Origin: CAMAUF01 sp046152925
Lineage (GTDB): Bacteria > Chloroflexota > Dehalococcoidia > Tepidiformales > Tepidiformaceae
DNA: 12,780 nucleotides
Assembly: GCA_046152925.1 (NCBI GenBank)
Contig: JBJXFX010000080.1
Span: forward strand, 1 to 12,780
Direction: 5' to 3'
A program made the position numbers and the translations under genes. How positions within the stretch are numbered: the first letter of the stretch is position 1; the number at the start of each line of letters is the position of its first letter. This document shows positions 1-6,816 of the stretch, piece after piece. Below the pieces are notes generated by a model. The model was not told the origin of the DNA. It was given only the letters and a program-made list of their open reading frames with translations, and made no database searches.

Positions 1-1239
1 CCCTCGTGATCACACAAAGCGGCCACCGGCAGGCACGGTACTGGTCCTACGACGAACCTCCTTCGCAGCCGGTAGGACAGCCCGCCGAACAGTTGCGGCA
101 TCTCCTGGCCGACGCGGTACGCCTCCGCCTGCGCGCCGATGTGCCCATGGGCATCCTCTTGAGCGGCGGCCTCGACTCCACGGCGATCGCCGTACTGGCC
201 GCGAAAGAGGCCGCCGGCCACGGCCTCCGGGCGTACGCCGCGGTGTTTCCGGGGTTCTGGGCCGACGAAGAACGCCACGCCCGGCGCGCGGCGACTCACG
301 CTGGGATGCCCCCTCCAAGTCGTGCGCTATGACCCAGCCGGCTTCGTGGACGACCTGCGCAGCGTCGTCTGGCACATGGACTCGCCGCACTACAGCGCCC
401 AGGTGGTCGCCCGCTGGTCGCTCCTCAAAGCCGCGGGCGCTGAGGTGAAGGTCGTCCTCGAAGGGCAGGGCGCCGACGAGATGCTCGCTGGCTACCCGTG
501 GCGTCACACCAGGCCGTATCTGCGCGACCTAGCGGCCGCGACCCGGCCCTGGAACCTCCCGTGGAACGCCGCCCGCGCCGCCGGGGCCGTCCGCCAGGGC
601 CAGCCCTTGGTGACGGCATCTCGCCGACTCCTGGCCATGCGGCGGCGAGAGGCGCAGCCGCCCGCGCGCCTGCTTTCCCGCGAGGCGGCCGCCGCGGCGC
701 GCGCCAACCCGCTCCCAAGGTTAGGTCCCTCGCCGTTCGAGGGTCATCTGCGGGCAGCGCTCTGGCGTGACCACAGCTCACTCATGCTCCCGGCCCTCCT
801 CCACTTCGGCGACGCGATCAGCATGGCGCACAGCGTTGAGTCGCGAGTCCCCTTCTTGGACCATCGACTCGTGGAGTTCGGCTTTCAGCAGCCGTTCCAG
901 GCGCTGGCGCGCGGCGGCGAAACGAAGGCGATCCTCCGCGACGGCCTGCGGCGCGACCTGCCGCCTTCCACCTTGGCCCGTCGCGACAAGGTCGGTTTCC
1001 GCACGCCCGCCGCCGATTGGCTTCGCGCGAGCCTGCCAGCCGTCAAGGACGTGTTGGCTGAGCGGCAGGCTCGGACGCCCGGCCTGTTCGACCAAGCAGT
1101 CCTGGACCGGGCGCTCGGCAACGGACGCACCGGTGGCCACTTGGCTGCGAACCGCCTGTTCCGCTGCCTCTCCTTGGCTATCTGGTTCGAACAGTTCATT
1201 GACGGCCCCACGAGTGCCGGAAGCGGGCCAGCGCGATAG
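1..1239 (+). pseudogene. asnB: Asparagine synthetase (glutamine-hydrolysing), synthetase domain; 5' partial and frameshifted
   Basis: The family makes asparagine from aspartate, ATP and glutamine-derived ammonia; many paralogues modify surface polysaccharides or peptides instead. Seen here is only the C-terminal synthetase domain. The PP-loop SGGLDS is encoded at 162-179, the second ATP-binding element EGQGADE at 460-480, and the late family signature around HSVESRVPFLDHRLVEFGF follows near 829-888, ending at a TAG at 1237-1239. The N-terminal glutaminase domain would lie left of the window, and the reading frame is open to base 1. The frame changes between about 290 and 305: the upstream frame reads ...HARRAATH and the downstream frame continues LGCPLQVVRYDP. 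Removing one base at about 300 joins them. Either the gene is inactivated or the sequence has an error. Orthology to asnB proper is not certain. Confidence 0.85.
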
Positions 1240-1313
1240 GCTTGCGCGATGCCGGACCAGACAGGACGCCCGAACACCGCGCGTATCCGGGGATTGGCCG
1301 GAGGGGACTAACG

Positions 1314-1586
1314 ATGGCCGCACGCGCCAAATCAGCCACCCCCGCCACCTTCGAGGCCCTCTACACCGAGCTCGAAGAGACCGCGCGCAAGCTTGAGCAG
1401 GGCAACCTGCCGCTCGAAGAGTCGCTCGCGCTCTACGAGCAGGGCGCCGCGCTGGTCGCGAAGCTGCGCGTGCTGCTCCAGGGGGCGGAAGCGCGCATCC
1501 AGACGGTCCACCGCGGCTTCGAGGGCGACGTCGACCTCGGCCCCAGCGACGACGAGCCCGATTTCGACGACGAGGTCGACGAATGA
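1314..1586 (+). CDS. xseB: Exodeoxyribonuclease VII small subunit
   Basis: The 90-residue protein matches XseB, the small subunit that binds the XseA large subunit to form exonuclease VII, a cytoplasmic single-strand DNA exonuclease. The family helical hairpin is at residues 12-65, with the typical LEQGNLPLEESLALYEQG (27-44). The tail (residues 71-90) is strongly acidic (DDEPDFDDEVDE), longer than in minimal family members. I start at the ATG at 1314 because GGAGGGG at 1300-1306 sits 7 bases upstream and similarity begins just after; an in-frame start at 1242 would add 24 unrelated residues. The large subunit gene is not in this window, although it usually lies next to xseB. The stop overlaps the start of the next gene by four bases (ATGA), so the two are probably translationally coupled. 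Confidence 0.9.
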   Translation: MAARAKSATPATFEALYTELEETARKLEQGNLPLEESLALYEQGAALVAKLRVLLQGAEARIQTVHRGFEGDVDLGPSDDEPDFDDEVDE

Positions 1587-2365
1587 CCGCCAAAACGCTA
1601 CGCATCGCCTGGTTCACCACCGGACGCGGGCCGGGCTCGTTCGGCGCCCTCGAGTACCTCTTTCACGCGATCGATGACGGCCTGCCGGTCGAAGTCGCGG
1701 TCGTGTTCATCAATCGCGACCCCGGCGAGGCCGAGCCGACGGACCGCCTGATGGCGATCGTCCGCGAGCGCGGCGTCCCGCTGGAGACGCGGAGTTCGGT
1801 GGCGTTCCGCAAGGCGCGCGGGGCGCCGCTCTCGAAGCCGGGCGAGCCGCTCGCGCCCTGGCGCCACGAGTTCGACGCCGCCGTCGCGGAGCAGCTCAGC
1901 GGCTACGACTTCGACCTCGGCGTCCTCTTCGGGTACATGCTCATCCTCACGCCCGCGCTCTACGAGCGCTGGACGTTCATCAACGACCACCCTGCGCTCC
2001 CGGACGGCCCCATCGGGACCTACCAGGAGGTCATCGCGGAGCTGATGCGGACCGGCGCGCGCGAGTCCGGCTGCATGTGGAACGTGGTCACCGGCGACGT
2101 CGACCGTGGCCCGGCCGTCAGCTACTGCCGCTTCCCGATTTTCGAGCCGTCGATCAAGCCGCTCTGGCTCTCCTGGATCTCGACCTTGGGCTACGACAAG
2201 GGCCACGACCCGGAGAAGACGCTGCTCTACGCCGAAATCCGCCGCCGCGGGATCGCGCACGAACGTCCGCTAATGACCGCCACCCTCGCCGCCATCGCCG
2301 CCGGCCGCCTCGCCGTCCCCCCGCCCTCGCCCGTGGACCTGACTGGGGAACTGGGCCTGCGTTAG
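1583..2365 (+). CDS. PurN-like formyltransferase family protein
   Basis: This 260-residue protein has the formyltransferase (GART/PurN) fold. It opens with a short beta strand and a glycine-rich loop (TTGRGPGSFGALEYL, 12-26). The active-site strand is FINDHPALPDGPIGTYQEV (132-150), where N134 and H136 match the PurN Asn-x-His pair. GDVDRGPAVSY (171-181) places D174 at the catalytic aspartate. The family moves a formyl group from 10-formyl-tetrahydrofolate to an amine; true PurN acts on glycinamide ribonucleotide in purine synthesis. Compared with PurN (about 200 residues) it is longer, with an insert around residues 71-100 and an added C-terminal helical tail. No other purine genes are near, so the substrate is unknown. 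The ATG at 1583 overlaps the xseB stop and has GAGG at 1572-1575. Confidence 0.75.
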   Translation: MTAKTLRIAWFTTGRGPGSFGALEYLFHAIDDGLPVEVAVVFINRDPGEAEPTDRLMAIVRERGVPLETRSSVAFRKARGAPLSKPGEPLAPWRHEFDAAVAEQLSGYDFDLGVLFGYMLILTPALYERWTFINDHPALPDGPIGTYQEVIAELMRTGARESGCMWNVVTGDVDRGPAVSYCRFPIFEPSIKPLWLSWISTLGYDKGHDPEKTLLYAEIRRRGIAHERPLMTATLAAIAAGRLAVPPPSPVDLTGELGLR

Positions 2366-2388
2366 GGCAAGACGACGCCTCGTTCTGC

Positions 2389-2394
2389 TATGAT
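2389..2394 (+). promoter_or_regulatory. Probable -10 box of the vapBC operon
   Basis: TATGAT ends 6 bases before the ATG at 2401, so transcription would begin at or next to the start codon (leaderless mRNA). No convincing -35 hexamer is seen at the usual distance. Confidence 0.5.
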
Positions 2395-2400
2395 CCGGCG

Positions 2401-2625
2401 ATGAAGACGACGGTGGAGTTCGCAGACGACCTTGTCGAAGCCATCGTGCGCGAACAGCCGGACGGGGTGTCCTTCCAAGACATGGTGGAGCGCCTCTTGC
2501 GGCGTGCCCTGGCCGACCAACCAGCGGTCTTCGACCCACCGAGCTTCCCTCTCGGGTTCCGCGGAACCACGCATTGCTCTGACGAACTCCTGGAGGCCGC
2601 CGACACCGAGCCTTCCCGGTGCTGA
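2401..2625 (+). CDS. vapB: VapB-type ribbon-helix-helix antitoxin
   Basis: This 74-residue protein lies directly before a PIN toxin gene, which is the main evidence for its role. The N-terminus has the alternating pattern of an Arc/MetJ beta strand (MKTTVEFADDLVEAIVRE, 1-18), followed by a second helix (SFQDMVERLLRRAL, 24-37). Together these form the ribbon-helix-helix DNA-binding part. The remaining residues 40-74 would wrap the toxin. Antitoxins of this type neutralise VapC and repress their own operon. The gene begins right behind a -10-like TATGAT and has no Shine-Dalgarno sequence, and its stop overlaps the toxin start. RHH families are short and diverged, so assignment leans on context. 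Confidence 0.75.
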   Translation: MKTTVEFADDLVEAIVREQPDGVSFQDMVERLLRRALADQPAVFDPPSFPLGFRGTTHCSDELLEAADTEPSRC

Positions 2626-3056
2626 TCGATATCAACGTTCTGCTGTACCTCGCCGACGCCAACTCGCCGTTCCACCTCCTCGCGCGCCGATGGCTCGCGG
2701 CAGCGGCTGCCGACGGTGCCCGGCTCGGTCTCCCATGGCATTGCATCTTGGGATTTCTGCGACTCTCCACCAACCCGCGGCTGAACGACTCTCCCCTGTC
2801 GGTCGATTCGGCGTGGCGCGTGGTCGATGCTTGGCTTGCGCATCCGCTTGTCTTCGTGCCGCAACCGACGAACCGGCACGCGCAGGTGCTCCAGCAACTG
2901 ATGCGCCAGCATGGGATACCTGGCGCCCGCGTCGCGGACGCCCATCTCGCGGCTTTGGCCGTCGAGCACAACCTTACTATGGTCTCGTTCGACCGAGACT
3001 TCGGCCGTTTCGCGGAGATTCAGTGGCTTGATCCGGCGTCCGAGGCTGGAGCCTGA
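2619..3056 (+). CDS. vapC: VapC-type PIN-domain ribonuclease toxin (Mtu PIN family)
   Basis: The 145-residue protein is a PIN-domain toxin that cleaves RNA with metal ions bound by acidic residues. D4 lies in LIDINVLLYL at the N-terminus; D107 is in VADAHLAALAVEH; D125 and D127 are in SFDRDFGRF. The middle segment ILGFLRLSTNPR (43-54) and the ending IQWLDP are typical of the subfamily known from Mycobacterium tuberculosis (TIGR00028 type). Length is normal for the family. Translation starts at a GTG overlapping the antitoxin reading frame by seven bases, with no clear ribosome site of its own, so coupling to vapB is likely. All catalytic acids expected for this subfamily look intact, so the toxin is probably active. 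Confidence 0.9.
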   Translation: MLIDINVLLYLADANSPFHLLARRWLAAAAADGARLGLPWHCILGFLRLSTNPRLNDSPLSVDSAWRVVDAWLAHPLVFVPQPTNRHAQVLQQLMRQHGIPGARVADAHLAALAVEHNLTMVSFDRDFGRFAEIQWLDPASEAGA

Positions 3057-3083
3057 CCGCCTTGCCATCGCGGCCCCCCCAGT

Positions 3084-3117
3084 GAACCAACGGAGGCGGT
3101 GGGACTGCGGTTGGTTC
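3084..3117. repeat. 8-bp perfect inverted repeat between vapC and the next gene
   Basis: GAACCAAC (3084-3091) and GTTGGTTC (3110-3117) are exact reverse complements with 18 bases between. The right arm ends three bases before the -10-like TATGCT of the next gene. It could be an operator or a weak terminator hairpin; no T-run follows. Confidence 0.5.
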
Positions 3118-3120
3118 GGG

Positions 3121-3126
3121 TATGCT
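3121..3126 (+). promoter_or_regulatory. Probable -10 box of the 84-residue gene
   Basis: TATGCT lies 7 bases before the ATG at 3134, matching the spacing at vapB and hicB. No -35 match is evident at 17 bases upstream. Confidence 0.45.
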
Positions 3127-3133
3127 ATGGCAC

Positions 3134-3385
3134 ATGGCACTCGTACCGCCGAAACGCCGGGTCCCACGACCGCGACGCTCTCCACACACGGAGGGCATCA
3201 CTCAGCCAGACGCAGCCGAGCGCGAACCGCAGTGGGACGCTCGACAAGTCGCGCTTGCGGAGCTCGCGGCACAGCCCGGCATTTGTCCGGGCTCCCGGCC
3301 AACCAACCTGCGCTTGCCGGAGTGGGACGACGACGAGGACGACGGGTTTCTTTCCGCGATCCGACGTTGGCGTGATGCCGATTGA
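3134..3385 (+). CDS. Small hypothetical protein, 84 residues
   Basis: I do not recognise this protein. It has a basic, proline-rich N-terminus (PPKRRVPRPRRSP, residues 5-17), a middle of mixed character, and an acidic run followed by an amphipathic end (WDDDEDDGFLSAIRRWRDAD, 65-84). No signal peptide or membrane segment is seen. I chose the ATG at 3134 rather than the one at 3122, because 3122 falls inside the -10-like box TATGCT and the spacing from that box to 3134 copies the pattern at vapB and hicB. It lies 77 bases after vapC on the same strand. The charge pattern and location near two toxin-antitoxin pairs would suit an orphan antitoxin or DNA-binding accessory protein, but this is only a guess. 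Reality of the gene is moderately supported. Confidence 0.45.
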   Translation: MALVPPKRRVPRPRRSPHTEGITQPDAAEREPQWDARQVALAELAAQPGICPGSRPTNLRLPEWDDDEDDGFLSAIRRWRDAD

Positions 3386-3592
3386 GTCCCACCCGATGAT
3401 CGAGGCTTTCGTCCGGGCCGCGAGGGTCGCGGGCTCTTGACGGGCCCGCGTCGTAAGGCCGCGGTCCCGTCACGTACGGGCCAGGCGCCATCAGAGCAGC
3501 GTCGCCCACTGACCAGAGCCCGAAGCGAACGGAGCGACGGGTCCGTTGCTCGCAGCCCGCAGCGGCGAGCGAAGCGACGCCGCGGTCTCGTC
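3386..3592. other. Structured non-coding stretch with hairpins and short GCGAAGCGAC-like repeats
   Basis: No gene is supported here. CGCGGGC (3428-3434) pairs with GCCCGCG (3444-3450) across 9 bases and could end transcription of the 84-residue gene, although no T-run follows. GCTCGC (3548-3553) pairs with GCGAGC (3565-3570). Two imperfect direct copies of a 16-base unit, at 3525-3540 and 3565-3580, match at 13 of 16 positions. The stretch lies between the 3' ends of two convergent genes. Confidence 0.5.
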
Positions 3593-4303
3593 CTAACGCT
3601 GACGAACATGTCTCACTCGGGCCACCAGGACGAGGCCGAGCGTGCCCACAGCCACGACTGCCCCGACGCTGAAACCGAGGGCCCAAACTGGGATCGAGCG
3701 GCCCTGGGCCCCCGACTGAGGCGTACCTGACCCGGAGGCAGGCGACGCCCCAGGCGTGAGGTCTGGCCTCAGCATGGGCGTAACGTTCTGTTGGAAGGGC
3801 GCCGTCACGTGGAGGCAGGCCTCCGACCCAGGGCCCCGCAAAACCTCCCCTATCGCCACGACGAGCACACACCAGGGCCCTGGCTGTCCGGTAGGGACGA
3901 AGGCGAAGGACTCTGTGGTCGGAGCGAATCGGTAGTCGCCTGTGAACGGGTACGAGGCGACCCCAGGCGGGCGGACGGCGACCACGATGCACCGGAGGCC
4001 CGCCGGGAGCCTCCAGCTCACCCGGAACTCGTCAACGACTGCGCCCCGAGGGATGGTCGCAGCGTTCACTCCGACGGGCTGTGTCGTGCGAACGACATCC
4101 GCGGCGAATCCAGCAAGAGTGAGTGCATCGTCCTCGTTGGAGGGCGAGCCGAGCGTCGCACCGGCGCAACCGGGTGGGTGCTCTTGCGCACGTGCGCTGG
4201 CGGCCGAAAGCACCGCCGCCAGGAAGACGCAGCCCGTGAGTCCGAGGACGGCCGGGCCACGAAATGTTTCGCTCAGGCGGTGCGATACGCTCACGGCATT
4301 CAC
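3593..4303 (-). CDS. Hypothetical secreted protein with C-terminal membrane anchor
   Basis: This 236-residue protein is not recognised by family. Residues 1-39 look like a signal peptide: a basic start, a hydrophobic core (AVLGLTGCVFLAAVLSAA, about 18-35) and an A-R-A cleavage site before Q40. The ectodomain contains four cysteines (C46 and those in LRCIVV, PWCVLV, EACLHV), which could form two disulfides. A serine/proline/glycine-rich linker follows at about 183-202. One strong membrane helix (about 205-228) is followed by a basic tail, so the mature protein should sit outside, anchored by its C-terminus. The start is GTG at 4303, supported by GAGGGGG at 4314-4320, nine bases or so upstream. 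It is transcribed away from hicBA, and a palindromic -10 element between them may serve both. Confidence 0.7.
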   Translation of the reverse strand: MNAVSVSHRLSETFRGPAVLGLTGCVFLAAVLSAASARAQEHPPGCAGATLGSPSNEDDALTLAGFAADVVRTTQPVGVNAATIPRGAVVDEFRVSWRLPAGLRCIVVAVRPPGVASYPFTGDYRFAPTTESFAFVPTGQPGPWCVLVVAIGEVLRGPGSEACLHVTAPFQQNVTPMLRPDLTPGASPASGSGTPQSGAQGRSIPVWALGFSVGAVVAVGTLGLVLVARVRHVRQR

Positions 4304-4327
4304 ACAGACGCTGCCCCCTCGCTGCGT

Positions 4328-4336
4328 GATACTATC
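4328..4336. promoter_or_regulatory. Palindromic -10 element, possible bidirectional promoter
   Basis: GATACTATC is symmetric around its central base. On the + strand it offers TACTAT (4330-4335), 6 bases before the hicB GTG. On the - strand it offers TAGTAT (4334-4329), which would start a transcript near 4322, about 20 bases before the GTG of the secreted protein. Confidence 0.5.
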
Positions 4337-4341
4337 CGAGT

Positions 4342-4560
4342 GTGAAGAGTGAGTTCAGCGCCGTGATCCAGGACGGCGGCGACGGCTGGCTGTGGGCATG
4401 GTCGCCGGATGTGCCGGGCGCGAATGGTCAGGGTCGCACCGAAGACGAAGCGCTCGAGGATCTGTCCGCCGCGATCGAGCTTCTACTCGAGTACCGCCGT
4501 GAGACGGCGCGCGCGACGCTCCAGCCCGGCGCGCGAGTGGCAACGGTCGCGGTCGGGTGA
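4342..4560 (+). CDS. hicB: HicB-family antitoxin
   Basis: The 72-residue protein has the compact RNase H-like HicB fold. An N-terminal strand (SEFSAVIQ), the WLWAWSPDVPGANGQGRT segment (16-33) and the helix EDEALEDLSAAIELLLEYR (34-52) are the recognised family order. HicB binds and inhibits the HicA toxin. There is no room for the C-terminal DNA-binding domain seen in longer relatives, so autoregulation, if any, would need HicA or another factor. The GTG start sits 6 bases after a TACTAT box, so the transcript is probably leaderless. The stop overlaps the hicA start by four bases (GTGA), and the order is antitoxin first, opposite to the classical hicAB arrangement. Confidence 0.88.
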   Translation: MKSEFSAVIQDGGDGWLWAWSPDVPGANGQGRTEDEALEDLSAAIELLLEYRRETARATLQPGARVATVAVG

Positions 4561-4748
4561 AACGTTCGGCTCTGGTACGGCATCTCCGCGAGCACGGCTG
4601 TGAGTTCGCTCGCGAAGGGCGCCGACACGAGGTCTGGCAGAACCCGGTTACAGGCGAGTCTGATGCGGTCCCGCGCCACCAGGAGATCGGCAACATCATC
4701 GCCAAGGCGATCTGCAAGCGGCTGGGCGTGCCCCCTCCCCGCGGCTGA
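4557..4748 (+). CDS. hicA: HicA-family mRNA interferase toxin
   Basis: This 63-residue protein matches HicA, a small double-stranded-RNA-binding-like toxin that cleaves mRNA. It begins with the helix KRSALVRHLREHGCEF, then the catalytic histidine H24 in EGRRHEVWQNP. The strand AVPRH (37-41) and the closing helix EIGNIIAKAICKRLGV (43-58) complete the fold. Length is normal. The start is GTG, overlapping the hicB stop, with no separate ribosome site, so it should be translated only when hicB is. The gene ends 57 bases before acs. Confidence 0.88.
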   Translation: MKRSALVRHLREHGCEFAREGRRHEVWQNPVTGESDAVPRHQEIGNIIAKAICKRLGVPPPRG

Positions 4749-4768
4749 ACCACTCCCGATGGCTCCTG

Positions 4769-4774
4769 TACACT
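4769..4774 (+). promoter_or_regulatory. Possible -10 box for acs
   Basis: TACACT lies 31 bases before the acs ATG, which would give a leader of about 25 bases containing GAGG at 4795-4798. A -35 is not clear. Confidence 0.35.
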
Positions 4775-4805
4775 CGCGCGCACCATCCCACCCCGAGGCC
4801 AACCT

Positions 4806-6773
4806 ATGTCCACCGAAATCGGCCTGCCCACCACCGAGACCTACGCCCCCGCCGCCCGCGTGAGCCAGGGCGCGCTCGTGCCCGCGCTCTCCCTCTATGA
4901 GCAGATGTACCGGCGCTCTATCGACGACCGGGATGGGTTTTGGACCGAGATGGCCCAGGCCACGGTCGACTGGATGGCGCCCTTTGGCACCGTCTGCGAG
5001 GAAGACCTGCGCACGGGCAACATCAAGTGGTTCCTCGGCGGCAAGCTCAACGTCAGCGCCAACTGCCTCGACCGCCACCTGGCCACCCGCGGCGACAAGA
5101 CGGCCCTGCTCTGGGAGGCCGACGAGCCCGGCACCAACCGGCGCGTCACGTATCGCGAGCTCTACGAGGAGGTCTGCCGCGTCGCCAACTACCTGACCGC
5201 GAAGGGCATCGCGAAGGGCGAACGGGTCGCGATTTACATGGGCATGGTGCCCGAACTCGTGGTCGCGATGCTCGCCTGCGCGCGCATCGGGGCGGTCCAT
5301 TCGGTCATCTTCGGCGGCTTCAGCGCGCGCTCAATCCGCGATCGGATCGACGACTCAAGCTGCAAGGCGATCATCACCCAAGACGAGGGGCGGCGTGGCG
5401 GCAAGCCCGTCGCACTCAAGACGAACGTCGACGAAGCGCTGGCGGAGCCGGGCCACACCGTGGAGTTCACGCTCGTCTACAAGCACTCGGCAAATGCGGT
5501 GCCGATGACGGCCGGGCGCGATGCCTGGTGGCACGAGGTCATCCCCGCTCAGCCCGCGGCCTGCGCGCCGGTGGCCATGGACAGCGAGGACCCGCTCTTC
5601 ATCCTCTACACGTCGGGTTCGACCGGGAAGCCGAAGGGCGTGCTCCACACCCAGGGCGGCTACCTCGTCTACACGACAGCGACCTTCAAGTACGTCTTCG
5701 ACTACCGCGAGGACGACGTCTACTGCTGCGCCGCCGACGTCGGCTGGATCACGGGGCATTCGTACATCGCCTACGGGCCGCTTTCGAACGGCGCCACGAG
5801 CGTCATGTTCGAGTCGATCCCGAGCTATCCCGACGCGGGCCGCTACTGGGACATGGTCGACCGCCTGGGGATCACCATCTTCTACACGGCGCCGACCGCC
5901 ATCCGCGCCATCATGCGCGAGGGCGACGCCTTTGTGGCGAAGCACAAGCGCACGTCGCTGCGCGTCCTCGGCAGCGTCGGCGAGCCGATTAACCCGGAGG
6001 CGTGGCGCTGGTACTACAACGTCGTCGGCAACGGCCGCTGCGCAATCGTCGACACCTACTGGCAGACCGAGACTGGCGGCCACATGATCACCGGCCTCGC
6101 GGGCGCGACGCCGATGAAGCCCGGGTCGGGGTCGCTGCCGTTCTTCGGTGTGCAGCCGGTCGTAGTCGATGAGGCCGGCCAGGAGATCACGGGCAACGGG
6201 GTTACTGGGCGGCTCTGCATGAAGGCGAGTTGGCCCGGCATGATGCGCACCGTCTACGGCGACCACGAGCGCTTCATCCAGACCTACTTGTCGACGTATC
6301 CGGGCCTCTACTTCTCCGGCGACGGGTGTCATCGCGACCAGGACGGCTACTACTGGATCACGGGCCGGGTCGACGACGTGCTCAACGTCTCGGGCCACCG
6401 GCTCGGGACGGCCGAGATCGAAGGCGCGCTAGTGGCGAACGTGGCCGTCGCGGAGTCCGCCGTCGTCGGCTACCCGCACGACATCAAGGGCACCGGGATC
6501 TACGCGTTCGTGCTGCTCAAGGCGGGCCAAGAGGGCTCGGGCGCCATGGCCAGGGCCTTACGCGACACCGTCACGAAGGAGATCTCCGCGATCGCGCGGC
6601 CGGACAAGATCCAGTTCGTGGAGGGGCTGCCGAAGACGCGCTCCGGGAAGATCATGCGGCGCATCCTCCGCAAGATCGCGGAGGGCGACCCCTCGAACGT
6701 CGGCGACGTCACGACCTTGGCGGACCCCGCGGTGGTCGCAACGATCATCGAAGGCGCGGACGAGGCTATGTGA
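4806..6773 (+). CDS. acs: Acetyl-coenzyme A synthetase
   Basis: This complete 655-residue enzyme joins acetate, ATP and CoA to acetyl-CoA through an acetyl-adenylate. The N-terminal acetyl-CoA-synthetase domain is followed by the AMP-binding core with the P-loop-like YTSGSTGKPKGV at 268-279 and WQTETG at 419-424. The hinge region carries GDGCHRDQDGYYWITGR and DDVLNVSGHRLGTAEIE. The C-terminal PKTRSGKIMRRILRK contains K615, the catalytic lysine that is reversibly acetylated in well-studied Acs proteins, so control by acetylation is possible. Length is that of bacterial Acs. GAGG at 4795-4798 supports the ATG at 4806. It is separate from hicBA by 57 bases and converges on the next gene. Propionate is a possible secondary substrate. 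Confidence 0.96.
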   Translation: MSTEIGLPTTETYAPAARVSQGALVPALSLYEQMYRRSIDDRDGFWTEMAQATVDWMAPFGTVCEEDLRTGNIKWFLGGKLNVSANCLDRHLATRGDKTALLWEADEPGTNRRVTYRELYEEVCRVANYLTAKGIAKGERVAIYMGMVPELVVAMLACARIGAVHSVIFGGFSARSIRDRIDDSSCKAIITQDEGRRGGKPVALKTNVDEALAEPGHTVEFTLVYKHSANAVPMTAGRDAWWHEVIPAQPAACAPVAMDSEDPLFILYTSGSTGKPKGVLHTQGGYLVYTTATFKYVFDYREDDVYCCAADVGWITGHSYIAYGPLSNGATSVMFESIPSYPDAGRYWDMVDRLGITIFYTAPTAIRAIMREGDAFVAKHKRTSLRVLGSVGEPINPEAWRWYYNVVGNGRCAIVDTYWQTETGGHMITGLAGATPMKPGSGSLPFFGVQPVVVDEAGQEITGNGVTGRLCMKASWPGMMRTVYGDHERFIQTYLSTYPGLYFSGDGCHRDQDGYYWITGRVDDVLNVSGHRLGTAEIEGALVANVAVAESAVVGYPHDIKGTGIYAFVLLKAGQEGSGAMARALRDTVTKEISAIARPDKIQFVEGLPKTRSGKIMRRILRKIAEGDPSNVGDVTTLADPAVVATIIEGADEAM

Positions 6774-6816
6774 CGGGCGGTTCCTACGCGGGTTGTTCGC
6801 TACTGCGGGCCTTCGT

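Noticed and set aside
778..1620. Open frame of 280 codons on the - strand
   Set aside because: It is antisense to both asnB and xseB and extremely Arg-rich.
3122..3133. Earlier ATG for the 84-residue gene
   Set aside because: This ATG is inside the -10-like hexamer TATGCT, so a transcript from that promoter could not include it.
5355..6398. Open frame of 347 codons on the - strand
   Set aside because: It lies wholly within acs on the opposite strand; composition is that of a mirror frame and no ribosome site or motif supports it.
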